Positions 1 through 7,639 are shown, numbered from the stretch's first letter. The stretch: 41,132 nucleotides of DNA from Flavipsychrobacter sp. (GCA_024508935.1 JANINW010000002.1:1-41132); one strand, 5' to 3'. The notes: a model not told the origin generated them from the sequence alone. Made by a program: numbers and translations.

Positions 1-1141
1 GCAAAATATGATGCTGGTAGGCTGTACCTCTTTCGGTGCATGGGATAGCAAGACGGCAGACGGCTCTTTGCTGCTGGGCCGCAATTTCGATTTCTGGGTG
101 GGCGACCAGTTTGCTGTAAATAAGATAGTAGCATTTTACAATCCCACCAAAGGTCATAAGTTCATGTTCGTTACCTGGGGTGGCTTTACAGGTGTGGTAA
201 GTGGTATGAACGACCAGGGCCTTACCGTGACTATCAATGCAGCCCGTTCCGATATTCCTTTCAGTTCGGCCACACCGGTATCGCTGGTGGCAAGAGAAGT
301 ATTGCAATATGCCGCTACCACCAACGAGGCCATAGAAATTGCAAAACGCCGCAAGATGTTTGTGTCAGAGAGCTTTTTGGTAGGTAGCGCCAAAGACCAT
401 AAGGCCATTATAATAGAGAAGACCCCTAAGGCTTTGGATGTATACGACCCTAAGCTGGACAATATACAATGCACCAACCACTACCAGAGCAAGGCCTTTG
501 AGCACCAGGAGCTGAACATGGAGCAGAAAGATAAGAGTGCATCGGTGTACCGCTACCGGCGCCTGCAGGAGCTGATGAACCAGAACTACCCGCTGACGCC
601 GCAGAAAATGGCCAATATACTGCGCGACAGGCGCGGACTGCACAATGCAGATATAGGCAATGGCAATGAAAAAGCAGTGAACCAGCTGATAGCCCACCAC
701 TCAGTCATCTTCCAGCCCGATAGCCTGCGTGTATGGGTGAGTACCAACCCCTGGCAGCTTGGCGAATATGTGTGCTACGACCTGCGCAAGATATTTGCCC
801 TGCATGGCCTGCAGCACGATGTGGATGTGGCGGATAACAGCCTGAACATAGCACCCGATAGCTTTTTGTATACGAGCGACTATAAAAACTTCATCAGCTT
901 CCGTAAAAACAAACTGGCATTGATGGCCCACCAGCCGGTAGATACTGCAGGCACTATCCGCAGCAACCCGCATTTTTATGATGCCTACCGTGTGGCCGGA
1001 GACTACTGCCTGCATAATAAATGGTACCCGCAGGCTATTGCCTACTACCGTACCGCCCTTACACTGGAGATAGCCACTATAAACGAACGCGAGGCCATAG
1101 AGCATAAAATTGCGCTATGCGAAAAGCAATTAAAGAAATAG
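1..1141 (+). CDS. C45-type (AAT-like) Ntn-hydrolase acyltransferase/peptidase, 5'-truncated
   Basis: The reading frame is open to the left edge, so the N-terminus (signal or propeptide) is missing. The first in-frame ATG is at base 8. Counting from it, residues 5-7 are G-C-T, and the motif GRNFDF follows near residues 24-29. This is the arrangement of the acyl-CoA:6-aminopenicillanate acyltransferase/C45 family, in which self-cleavage exposes Cys6 as N-terminal nucleophile. The last 60 residues are helical and TPR-like. It lies 13 bp upstream of the GT2-DUF2062 gene and is probably co-transcribed with it. C45 and GT2-DUF2062 proteins occur together in flexirubin/dialkylresorcinol clusters of Bacteroidota (recalled, not checked). 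Its substrate is unknown. Confidence 0.8.
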   Translation, partial: QNMMLVGCTSFGAWDSKTADGSLLLGRNFDFWVGDQFAVNKIVAFYNPTKGHKFMFVTWGGFTGVVSGMNDQGLTVTINAARSDIPFSSATPVSLVAREVLQYAATTNEAIEIAKRRKMFVSESFLVGSAKDHKAIIIEKTPKALDVYDPKLDNIQCTNHYQSKAFEHQELNMEQKDKSASVYRYRRLQELMNQNYPLTPQKMANILRDRRGLHNADIGNGNEKAVNQLIAHHSVIFQPDSLRVWVSTNPWQLGEYVCYDLRKIFALHGLQHDVDVADNSLNIAPDSFLYTSDYKNFISFRKNKLALMAHQPVDTAGTIRSNPHFYDAYRVAGDYCLHNKWYPQAIAYYRTALTLEIATINEREAIEHKIALCEKQLKK

Positions 1142-1154
1142 ATTTGCGCCGCTG

Positions 1155-2348
1155 ATGCTTACCCCCGCTTACGAAGAACTGTTTATACAACACAATGCCT
1201 GTGTGCTGATGCCTACCTACAATAATGCAGGTACGCTGGCAGCGGTTATTGAGAATGTATTGCAGCATACCGGCCGCGTAATAGTAGTAAACGATGGCAG
1301 CACCGATGGCACAGAAGATATACTCAAACAATTCCCGCAGGTACACGCAGTAAGCTATATGCCCAATAAAGGCAAGGGCTTTGCACTGCGCACAGGTATA
1401 AAAGAAGCAGCGGCACTGGGCTACGACTATGCCATAACCATAGACAGCGATGGGCAACACTATGCCGAAGACCTGCCAAAATTTCTGCACCAGCTGGATA
1501 ATACTCCCGGTGCACTGATAGTAGGTGCCCGCAATATGACGGTTGATAATGTGCCTACCAAAAGCAATTTCGGCAACCGCTTTTCCAATTTCTGGTTTTG
1601 GGTAAATACCGGTTTTTCCCTGCCCGATACACAATCCGGTTTTCGCCTGTACCCGGTAAAGCCGCTGGCTAAGAAAAAGTTCTTTACCCGCAAGTACGAA
1701 TTTGAGATAGAAGTAATGGTACGTGCCGCGTGGAGCCATATACCCGTGGTGCAGATACCTATTTCTGTTTATTATCCCCGCCCCGAAGAACGCGTATCGC
1801 ATTTTCGCCCCTTCAAAGATTTTACCCGTATCAGCATTCTCAATACCGTTTTGGTGCTGATAGCCCTACTGTATATAAAGCCCCGCGATTTTATACGGCT
1901 GCTGGGTAGCAAAGAGGGCTGGCATAAAATATGGCGCGCCATCTTCATCAACCCGCATGAAAGCAACCAGACCAAGGCAGCATCCATAGGCTTTGGCATA
2001 TTTATGGGCATAGTGCCGGTATGGGGTTTCCAGCTGGCTATAGGCATACCCCTGTCTATACTCTTCCGTATGAATAAAGCACTGTTCCTGCTGGCGGCAC
2101 ATATCAGCGTATTTCCCCTTACCCCTATTATATGGGTGGCCAGCCTGGCTACAGGCAAGCTGGTGCTGGGCCACAGGGAATGGCTGGTCTCTTTCGATCA
2201 TCTTACGCTTGGGCGTTTCCTGCAGGAAGGTGCAGCCTTCTTCCTCGGCGGCACTGTACTGGCCATAGTTGCCGGCGCTGTTACTTATATAGTCACTTAT
2301 GTGCTGTTGTTCTTCTTCCGTGAAAAGGGCAGAACGGTGAAAAAGTAA
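1155..2348 (+). CDS. Family 2 glycosyltransferase fused to a DUF2062 membrane domain
   Basis: This 397-aa protein starts with a GT-A glycosyltransferase domain, roughly residues 13-230. It shows PTYNN (20-24), NDGS (46-49) and the metal-binding DSDGQH (97-102), followed by a QSGFRLYP segment near 160-167 as in dolichyl-phosphate mannose synthase relatives. A hydrophobic stretch at about 230-241 leads into a DUF2062 domain (about 262-385) with several membrane segments and the motif NPHESNQTKAASIGFG. It probably transfers a sugar or similar group at the inner membrane, but the acceptor is unknown. It follows the C45 gene by 13 bp. Its last codons (V-K-K) run directly into an A-rich AAAAAGT repeat, so the 3' end may have been shaped by that repeat. 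Confidence 0.85.
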   Translation: MLTPAYEELFIQHNACVLMPTYNNAGTLAAVIENVLQHTGRVIVVNDGSTDGTEDILKQFPQVHAVSYMPNKGKGFALRTGIKEAAALGYDYAITIDSDGQHYAEDLPKFLHQLDNTPGALIVGARNMTVDNVPTKSNFGNRFSNFWFWVNTGFSLPDTQSGFRLYPVKPLAKKKFFTRKYEFEIEVMVRAAWSHIPVVQIPISVYYPRPEERVSHFRPFKDFTRISILNTVLVLIALLYIKPRDFIRLLGSKEGWHKIWRAIFINPHESNQTKAASIGFGIFMGIVPVWGFQLAIGIPLSILFRMNKALFLLAAHISVFPLTPIIWVASLATGKLVLGHREWLVSFDHLTLGRFLQEGAAFFLGGTVLAIVAGAVTYIVTYVLLFFFREKGRTVKK

Positions 2349-2381
2349 AAAAGCAAAAAAGTAAAAAGTAAAAAGTAAAAC
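2342..2381 (+). repeat. A-rich short tandem repeat (AAAAAGT-like) at the end of the GT2 gene
   Basis: Four to five imperfect copies of AAAAAGT/AAAAAGC begin inside the last codons of the GT2-DUF2062 gene and continue about 30 bp past its stop. It is one of several purine-rich short-period arrays in the intergenic DNA of this window. Confidence 0.6.
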
Positions 2382-2416
2382 CTGTCACCAAGGCTCAAGT
2401 GAGACGCTTAAATCTG

Positions 2417-2480
2417 TATGTTCACTGTGTTCACGTGTTCATACCCCTTGTGCCTTGAACATTTGAACACAGTGAACATA
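2417..2480 (+). repeat. Long hairpin built from TGTTCAC/GTGAACA units
   Basis: A perfect 17-bp inverted repeat (2417-2433 against 2464-2480) encloses a second 6-bp stem (2436-2441 against 2456-2461) with a 14-nt loop. No T tract follows, so it is not a typical terminator. Its arm sequence belongs to the same GTGAAC word family as the repeats at 3059-3111 and 3816-3906. Confidence 0.7.
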
Positions 2481-2520
2481 GCCGGCTCAGTGCCTGTGAT
2501 AGGTTTTCCCACCCTTAGTA

Positions 2521-2553
2521 CGCTAACTTGCTTCGTTAACGCTCGCAATGACG
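2521..2553 (-). repeat. Dispersed CGTCATTGCGAG...GAAGCAA-type repeat
   Basis: Read on the minus strand this stretch is CGTCATTGCGAGCG followed by TTAACGAAGCAAG. It resembles a short intergenic repeat of this form that I recall from many unrelated bacterial genomes. Its function is unknown. It lies just upstream of the small membrane protein gene at 2606. Confidence 0.45.
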
Positions 2554-2605
2554 AACCAAAGCAAAGTTCAACGGTGCCCTTAGATATTCATTATATTTGG
2601 AGTGG

Positions 2606-3043
2606 ATGAATCGAAAAATAGGTCTACGTTCTATTTTATTAGCATTTTTATTGCCTTGTATTTTTCTGGGATTGTTATGTGTTAAGATTTATGCGGGGAC
2701 TACTGTGAACTGGCAAAATTTATTTGCACCTATTATAATGCTGGTATCTACTTTAGGATACGTCTATTTTTTTGGGTTGCTAATTATTGTTTCAGGAAAT
2801 TCAATTTCTTTCTCTTATCCCTTTAATCCTTTCAGGAAAACAGAAATTTTCTTTGTAAAAGATATAGTGAATATTAAATGTAAAATAACCGAAAGTAGGT
2901 GGTCAACCAATGAGATCTGCTTAACTTATAAAACCGGCAACCAGGTTAATCTTAGCTTTTATAGAACGTTTATGCAGGAGGCTGATATGAGAAGGTTACA
3001 AACATTAGTTGATAAGTTAATGCCCGTTGCTATTGAGACATAG
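2606..3043 (+). CDS. Small two-helix membrane protein, PH-like C-terminal part
   Basis: I do not recognise a named family. The 145-aa product starts MNRK, has two hydrophobic helices (about residues 7-28 and 38-62), then a soluble beta-rich part of about 80 residues, a layout seen in bacterial PH-domain (YcxB-like) proteins. A TTG start nine bases upstream is possible, but ATG at 2606 is preferred, with GGAG just ahead of it. The gene is clearly more AT-rich than the GT2 and T9SS genes around it, and repeats lie on both sides, so it may be a late arrival. Confidence 0.6.
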   Translation: MNRKIGLRSILLAFLLPCIFLGLLCVKIYAGTTVNWQNLFAPIIMLVSTLGYVYFFGLLIIVSGNSISFSYPFNPFRKTEIFFVKDIVNIKCKITESRWSTNEICLTYKTGNQVNLSFYRTFMQEADMRRLQTLVDKLMPVAIET

Positions 3044-3058
3044 ATTAGTTAATGATTC

Positions 3059-3117
3059 ATTTTCACGTTTTCATACTTATAGTGTCGTGAAACCGTGAAA
3101 ATCGTGAAAATACATAA
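3059..3117 (+). repeat. TTTTCACG/CGTGAAAA hairpin element, copy 1
   Basis: ATTTTCACG (3059-3067) followed by TTTTCATAC is answered by CGTGAAAC (3086-3093) and two tandem CGTGAAAAT copies (3094-3102, 3103-3111), giving a hairpin with alternative pairings and a 9-bp period. A near copy with the same TTTTCATAC and CATAA ends lies at 3757-3806. The two copies bracket the lipoprotein gene at 3201-3710. Confidence 0.7.
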
Positions 3118-3200
3118 GTGGTCATACGATAGTAAAATTTCTATATCATTTTAAAAAGGGCATAAAAATTGTTATTTTGTTTATATAAAATCCTTCCTCT

Positions 3201-3710
3201 ATGCTCTGCCAAACAAGAATAGCCTTATTATTACCGCTGCTTTGTATTGCCCTGCTCTTTGGTTGTAAAAAAGACAAAAGCGCCACACCTGCCGCCGGCA
3301 ATACAACCGATTCTACTATTAAAAACGACCCCAAGGCCAGTTCAGTATCTTATACCAAAAATATGGGCGGCCTACGTAACTGGCACCGCAGCCATTATTA
3401 CGAAGCGCATGGACCGCATTTTCCAACCCCTATATATGAATCTTATAATTTACCGGACACGGCTATGGCCGTTAGTATACTGAATGACAGTACGGTAAGT
3501 TTACTGGGCAATCTTTTCCGGTACGACACGACAGATTCTACCAAACAGGCGTATTTATTTGGTACAGCCCTGGCTTATTTTCTTCATGGTTCTGGCTATG
3601 GTAAGGGTATTGCCTATTTTTATGCCAAAGACAGTATTGTATTTTACAACCAGGACAGGCATGCAACAACAGATGCCTGGGTGCTTGATGATGTGTATAA
3701 TACTTACTGA
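3201..3710 (+). CDS. Hypothetical lipoprotein
   Basis: The 169-aa product has a lipoprotein signal peptide ending in LLFGC, with Cys22 as the lipidation site followed by KKDK, so it should be anchored in a membrane facing the periplasm or cell surface. The mature part is rich in Tyr, His, Ser and Thr, with a HRSHYYEAHGPHF segment near residues 62-74. I recognise no domain. It stands alone between two copies of a TTTTCACG/CGTGAAAA hairpin element. Confidence 0.65.
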   Translation: MLCQTRIALLLPLLCIALLFGCKKDKSATPAAGNTTDSTIKNDPKASSVSYTKNMGGLRNWHRSHYYEAHGPHFPTPIYESYNLPDTAMAVSILNDSTVSLLGNLFRYDTTDSTKQAYLFGTALAYFLHGSGYGKGIAYFYAKDSIVFYNQDRHATTDAWVLDDVYNTY

Positions 3711-3756
3711 GTTATCTAAACTTTAGATCCGGGTTCTCAGCGGAGCTAATCTCTAT

Positions 3757-3806
3757 ATTTTCACGTTTTCATACCTATAATACCGTGAAAACCGTGAAAA
3801 TCCATA
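3757..3806 (+). repeat. TTTTCACG/CGTGAAAA hairpin element, copy 2
   Basis: TATTTTCACG followed by TTTTCATAC, a short spacer, then CGTGAAAAC and CGTGAAAAT, ending in CATAA. This matches copy 1 at 3059-3117 with one 9-bp unit fewer. It lies 47 bp after the lipoprotein gene. Confidence 0.7.
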
Positions 3807-3815
3807 ATTCAAAAT

Positions 3816-3906
3816 TATGTTCACGTTCACGGCTCAGCACATGAACAACTTGAACACGTTGAACAAAATGAACATCGTGAACAAAATGAACACGTGAACA
3901 CTGTGA
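3816..3906 (+). repeat. Array of 9-bp nTGAACAnn tandem units with a TTCACG head
   Basis: After TTATGTTCACGTTCACG come about seven or eight units of nominal 9-bp period with core TGAACA or GTGAAC (about 3841-3906). The head can pair with several units. The 317-bp gap between 3711 and 4027 is therefore mostly repeats plus the promoter of the T9SS gene. No small gene is visible in it. Confidence 0.65.
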
Positions 3907-4006
3907 AGAGATCGCTTTCAGTTATTCGTATACCGTAAACTTATCCGTGCTGTCACGTATACATTTTTACCACGGGTTGGGTATAGGGCACGCTGTAGTA
4001 TGAAGG

Positions 4007-4014
4007 TAGTTTTG
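4007..4014 (+). promoter_or_regulatory. -7 promoter box (TAGTTTTG) of the T9SS gene
   Basis: TAGTTTTG fits the Bacteroidota TAnnTTTG box. It overlaps a perfect 8-bp inverted repeat, GTAGTTTT (4006-4013) and AAAACTAC (4019-4026), just before the start codon. No clear -33 TTTG is seen at the usual spacing. Confidence 0.45.
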
Positions 4015-4027
4015 CAAAAAAACTACT

Positions 4028-5521
4028 ATGACCACTATGAAGAGGATCGTATGCCTGTTGATGGCTTTTTGCGGATGGCAGGCGCAGGCGCAGGTAGCCT
4101 GGCAAAAATCTTATAACATATCTGACCCTGCCTGTTTTACCATGCTGGAAAGCGCTTTTACCATACTGCAAACTGCAGATGGCGGCTACCTGGTAGGTGG
4201 TACTTATACACAGGCCAACGAGGCAAGGCTGGCCTGCCTGCTGAAGCTGGATGCCAATGGCGACTCTGTATGGCGCAAATTATATACCTACAGCGACAGG
4301 CTTATGAAGCTGTATACCGATAACAACGGCGACTTGCGTGGCGTGTTCGAGCAGTCGGTAGGCGGCGGCGGTACAAGTCTTTTCTTCACCAAGCTCGATG
4401 CATCTAACGGCGATACCATATCTTCTTTTAAAGCGCCAAAGCCTACAGCGTTTGATGTGTACCGGTACACCAGCCATATACAGCTGCCCGATGGGTCTTA
4501 CCTGCTTGCTGCACAAGGCAACGGGCAGGGTGGGCATTTCCTGCGGTTTACGCCGGGTGCCGCTACTGCTACCTGGTATGCCGATAGTATGGCCAACAGG
4601 GCTATGACCTTTACCGATATGGTGCTGGATGGACAGGAAGTAATAGTTACCGGCTGGAGCAATGTAAAGGGCGGTACAGCGGCAAACTTCCTGGTGGGTA
4701 AATATGATATTACAACCGGCACGCCTGTATGGCGCAGGGTGATGCTGTATGAGAATGGCGGCTGCTGCGATACCAGGGGCAGGTGCATCGTAAAGAACAG
4801 TAAAGGAAACTATGTAGCCGGTGGCGAATGGCGCGAAAAAATTAATAACGTTATTAATATTACCCCTGCATTTTTTGTGGTGAACAGCAACGGCGACAGC
4901 CTGTCTATAACCGAACCGCATGCACAGGGTACCGTGCAGAAAATGATGAAGTGGAATAATTACATACTGGCTGCCGGGCAATTGGAAAAAGATGACCTGG
5001 CACCGGACAACTCTACCGTGCACCATACCGATATTGCCGTGTATGCACTGGATGACGATGCCAAACTGCTGAATACCAGCATCCGTTTCAACAACAACAT
5101 AGCTATACAAACAGCCAGCGGGTATATAACCACGCACTGGAGCAGCGGTGCCATTATAAGCAATGCAGATAATGATGTGCTTATATGCGGGCAGGGTGCA
5201 CACGCCCCATCAGGCAACGGTGCCGACCAGAATATGTTTATAGCCAAGCTGAAGCCGAATACTACCGGTATAACAAATACACAAATAGTAAACCATGCAA
5301 CTGTTTTCCCCAACCCGGTTAGCAATAGGCTGTATATCCATATGCAAAACAATCAGCAGGCAAAACTGGCGGTTATAAACCTGTTCGGGCAGAAGGTGTA
5401 TGAAGCACAGGTAAGCGGCAACACTACAATCAATACCGAAGCCTGGAGCGCGGGTACTTATCTTGTACAGATCATTGATAATTCGGGAGCTGTTCAATCT
5501 GCCAAGCTTGTAAAACTATAA
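4028..5521 (+). CDS. Secreted protein with type IX secretion C-terminal sorting domain
   Basis: The 497-aa product has a Sec signal peptide (about residues 1-22, ending QAQAQ), a long middle part with repeated short beta segments such as TADGGYLVGGTYT, and a C-terminal type A sorting domain (about 425-497). That domain contains FPNPVSNRLYI, INLFGQKVYE and AGTYLVQIIDNSG and ends in KLVKL. It should cross the outer membrane through the type IX system and be cleaved and surface-attached or released. The middle resembles proteins annotated as delta-60 or kelch-like repeat proteins, with no catalytic motif seen. A second ATG (codon 4) gives the more usual start MKRIV, so the true start may be 4037. 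Confidence 0.85.
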   Translation: MTTMKRIVCLLMAFCGWQAQAQVAWQKSYNISDPACFTMLESAFTILQTADGGYLVGGTYTQANEARLACLLKLDANGDSVWRKLYTYSDRLMKLYTDNNGDLRGVFEQSVGGGGTSLFFTKLDASNGDTISSFKAPKPTAFDVYRYTSHIQLPDGSYLLAAQGNGQGGHFLRFTPGAATATWYADSMANRAMTFTDMVLDGQEVIVTGWSNVKGGTAANFLVGKYDITTGTPVWRRVMLYENGGCCDTRGRCIVKNSKGNYVAGGEWREKINNVINITPAFFVVNSNGDSLSITEPHAQGTVQKMMKWNNYILAAGQLEKDDLAPDNSTVHHTDIAVYALDDDAKLLNTSIRFNNNIAIQTASGYITTHWSSGAIISNADNDVLICGQGAHAPSGNGADQNMFIAKLKPNTTGITNTQIVNHATVFPNPVSNRLYIHMQNNQQAKLAVINLFGQKVYEAQVSGNTTINTEAWSAGTYLVQIIDNSGAVQSAKLVKL

Positions 5522-5570
5522 CAGGGATTGAAAGCTGATTGATCATCAGCCAATACTTAATTTCTCTACC

Positions 5571-5604
5571 AGGTCTAAGCCCGCAGCTTAGGCCTGTTTT
5601 TTTT
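5571..5604 (+). terminator. Rho-independent terminator after the T9SS gene
   Basis: A 10-bp stem (5571-5580 with 5586-5595, one G-U pair) with a 5-nt loop is followed by G and eight T residues. Confidence 0.9.
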
Positions 5605-5666
5605 AGTGCAATAGTGCGTATATTTAAAAGTTACCTGCAATCTTACAACTGACACTCGAAAGACAA

Positions 5667-6242
5667 ATGTTGAGTAATTTCAAAAAGCATATAGACAAAT
5701 TCGTACAGGTTTCTAATGATGAATTTGATGAAATTCAGCAATTCTTTGACATCAAAAATGTGGCTAAGAAAGAAAATTTATTAGAGGAAGGACAAATATG
5801 TAAACATCATTACTTTGTATTGGAAGGCTTACTACGGAAGTTTTACATCAATGAAAAAGGCATTGAACAAACCACCGAATTTGCCATAGAAACCTGGTGG
5901 ATGACTGACAACATTGCTTACGAACACAAAATTCCTTCAGAATTCTACATTCAAGCTGTAGAAAAATCTAAGATACTTTATATCACACGCGACAATCAGG
6001 AAAAACTATTACAGGCATTCCCGATAATGGAGCGCTATTTCCGTTTTGTTTACCAACGGGCTTATGCAGCGGCTCAAATGCGTGTCAAATATCTTTTCTC
6101 TCTTTCCAAAGAAGAATTTTATTTTCAATCGGTTAAAAGGTATCCTGAATTTGCGCAACGTATTCCCCAATATTTACTCGCTTCGTTTTTGGGATTTACC
6201 CCTGAATATTTAAGCGAAATCCGTAAGAAGCGCATTTCTTAA
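5667..6242 (+). CDS. Crp/Fnr-family transcriptional regulator
   Basis: The 191-aa product has a cyclic-nucleotide-binding-like beta roll (about residues 20-110, with EEGQICKHHYFVLEGLLRKFY) and a short C-terminal winged-helix part (about 155-190, with YLLASFLGFTPEYLSEIRKKR). This is the small Crp subfamily common in Bacteroidota, probably not cAMP-dependent. It lies 68 bp upstream of an AhpD-like gene and likely controls it. Both genes are noticeably more AT-rich than their neighbours, which suggests acquisition from an AT-rich relative such as a flavobacterium. The ligand is unknown. Confidence 0.85.
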   Translation: MLSNFKKHIDKFVQVSNDEFDEIQQFFDIKNVAKKENLLEEGQICKHHYFVLEGLLRKFYINEKGIEQTTEFAIETWWMTDNIAYEHKIPSEFYIQAVEKSKILYITRDNQEKLLQAFPIMERYFRFVYQRAYAAAQMRVKYLFSLSKEEFYFQSVKRYPEFAQRIPQYLLASFLGFTPEYLSEIRKKRIS

Positions 6243-6310
6243 ACCAGTTTAAGTATTATCGTTTTTTCATTTTTCAATTTTGCATTGAACAATTTTAAAC
6301 GAATAGTACA

Positions 6311-6763
6311 ATGCAAAAACGGTTCAACATTAAAACAGTAGCTCCAAATGCTCTAAAAGCAATGGTTGGTTTAGAAACCTATCTTTCACAATGTTCTTTA
6401 TCTAAAACAACCAAGGAACTTATCAAAATCCGTGCTTCACAAATCAATGGGTGTGCGTTTTGTATCAACATTCATACGCAAGACGCAATTAAAAATGGTG
6501 AAACAAATCAGCGTATTTTTTTATTAACAGCCTGGAGGGAAACTAGCGGCATTTTTACAGAAGAAGAAAAAGTAGTGTTGGCTATAACGGAAGAAATAAC
6601 TTTAATCCATCAAAGTGGATTATCAGATGACACTTACACAAACGCCTTACAATTTTTTAACGAAGCCCAGATCGCAGATATTATAACGGCAGTCGTTACT
6701 ATCAATCTCTGGAACAGGATTGTACTAAGCACCCACTTGCTGATAGGGCAGAGTCTGGCATAA
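6311..6763 (+). CDS. Carboxymuconolactone decarboxylase / AhpD-like protein
   Basis: The 150-aa product carries the AhpD core motif with redox pair Cys48-x2-Cys51 and His55 (GCAFCINIHT), so it is expected to be an alkylhydroperoxidase-like thiol redox protein rather than a decarboxylase. The length fits the family. It follows a Crp/Fnr regulator gene with the same AT-rich composition, and the two probably form a regulator-target pair responding to oxidants. A strong hairpin terminator follows. The physiological substrate cannot be read from the sequence. Confidence 0.85.
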   Translation: MQKRFNIKTVAPNALKAMVGLETYLSQCSLSKTTKELIKIRASQINGCAFCINIHTQDAIKNGETNQRIFLLTAWRETSGIFTEEEKVVLAITEEITLIHQSGLSDDTYTNALQFFNEAQIADIITAVVTINLWNRIVLSTHLLIGQSLA

Positions 6764-6775
6764 GACTACATCATT

Positions 6776-6807
6776 AAAAATCGCAGGTTTAACGACCTGT
6801 GATTTTT
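6776..6807. terminator. Bidirectional terminator between convergent genes
   Basis: AAAAATCGCAGGT pairs with ACCTGTGATTTTT (one G-U) around a 6-nt loop, with a T run on either strand. It lies between the AhpD-like gene and the minus-strand barrel gene. Confidence 0.85.
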
Positions 6808-6845
6808 ATCGGTATGAATAGTATTACGCCCTTATGGGGCTATCA

Positions 6846-7400
6846 TTAAAACTTAAAACCTATAGAATAAACCAGGGTGGCATCGCCCCAGCTTTCAATG
6901 GTTTTTTCTTTGGTAACCGTATTATAAGCATCCGCTTTATAGCTGTTCGATAATAGTTTCAGCGTGGTATAAATACCGCCACCTTCTTCGGTCATGTTTA
7001 AAAAATACCCGATGCCGGGGCCTGTATAAATACCATTATCGTTTCGTACCGTATATATCACATCTCCTTGCTGCCAGGTGCACGTGCTGTGTGCGTACAT
7101 ATTTACACCTACATCTAAGAATACGATGAACTGGCTTATTTTCTGCGGGCGTATCTTAAAACGCAGGTCGGCATATAGCGCAGGCACAAACTGGAAATTC
7201 ACCATCGTGTAATGGAAATCGTATCCCTGGAAACCAAGCCCAAGGCCCATGAACGGGAATAGGTTGTGATTATAAGTAATGGAACCGCCGGGGATAAAGC
7301 GTGCAAATGAAAGACCGGCATCTGCATACAGGTCGTTCTTTTGCGCCAGTGTATGCAGCGGGTGGCTTATTGCCAGTAGTGTTATAAGCAGGTATTTCAT
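6846..7400 (-). CDS. Small outer-membrane beta-barrel protein
   Basis: The 184-aa product has a Sec signal peptide (MKYLLITLLAISHPLHTLA, cleavage near residue 19). The rest alternates hydrophobic and polar residues, with aromatic-rich strands such as GLGLGFQGYDFHYTMVNFQF, and ends in F (IGFKF), typical of small outer-membrane barrels of Bacteroidota recognised by the BAM machinery. No enzymatic motif is present. It is a single-gene unit, convergent with the AhpD-like gene. Its role is unknown. Confidence 0.65.
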   Translation of the reverse strand: MKYLLITLLAISHPLHTLAQKNDLYADAGLSFARFIPGGSITYNHNLFPFMGLGLGFQGYDFHYTMVNFQFVPALYADLRFKIRPQKISQFIVFLDVGVNMYAHSTCTWQQGDVIYTVRNDNGIYTGPGIGYFLNMTEEGGGIYTTLKLLSNSYKADAYNTVTKEKTIESWGDATLVYSIGFKF

Positions 7401-7639
7401 AAAGACTGTTTATGAGGTTACAGCTATGTATTACAAGATAAATAATAGCCTTTATATTGTAGTCGTAAATTGCCCGTTTATTGTCGCAGATGGCCTCTTT
7501 CTATGTGAAATTTCCTCATCACCTTTGTGCTGTTGAAGCAAAACAAACTATTCAACAGCCACCGTGGAGCAGCCACCACCTGAAAAAAACGGGCGTAACC
7601 GAAAAGCCAGAAGAGTAGGGTCAAAAAAAACTTGAAACT

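Noticed and set aside
2417-2480. Crp operator, since it contains GTGAACA and TGTTCAC words
   Set aside because: The arms are 30 nt apart and 17 bp long, which fits a hairpin or repeat element rather than a 16-bp Crp site.
2418-2609. A 63-codon plus-strand frame over the TGTTCAC hairpin
   Set aside because: It consists of hairpin and CGTCATTGCGAG repeat sequence and has no recognisable protein character.
3816-3906. DnaA boxes or a replication origin, suggested by 9-mer units
   Set aside because: The units (TGAACA core) do not match TTATCCACA-type boxes, and no dnaA, dnaN or other origin gene is nearby.
4280-5203. Long open frame on the minus strand opposite the T9SS gene
   Set aside because: It shadows a clear secreted protein with signal peptide and sorting domain, and its translation has no family features.
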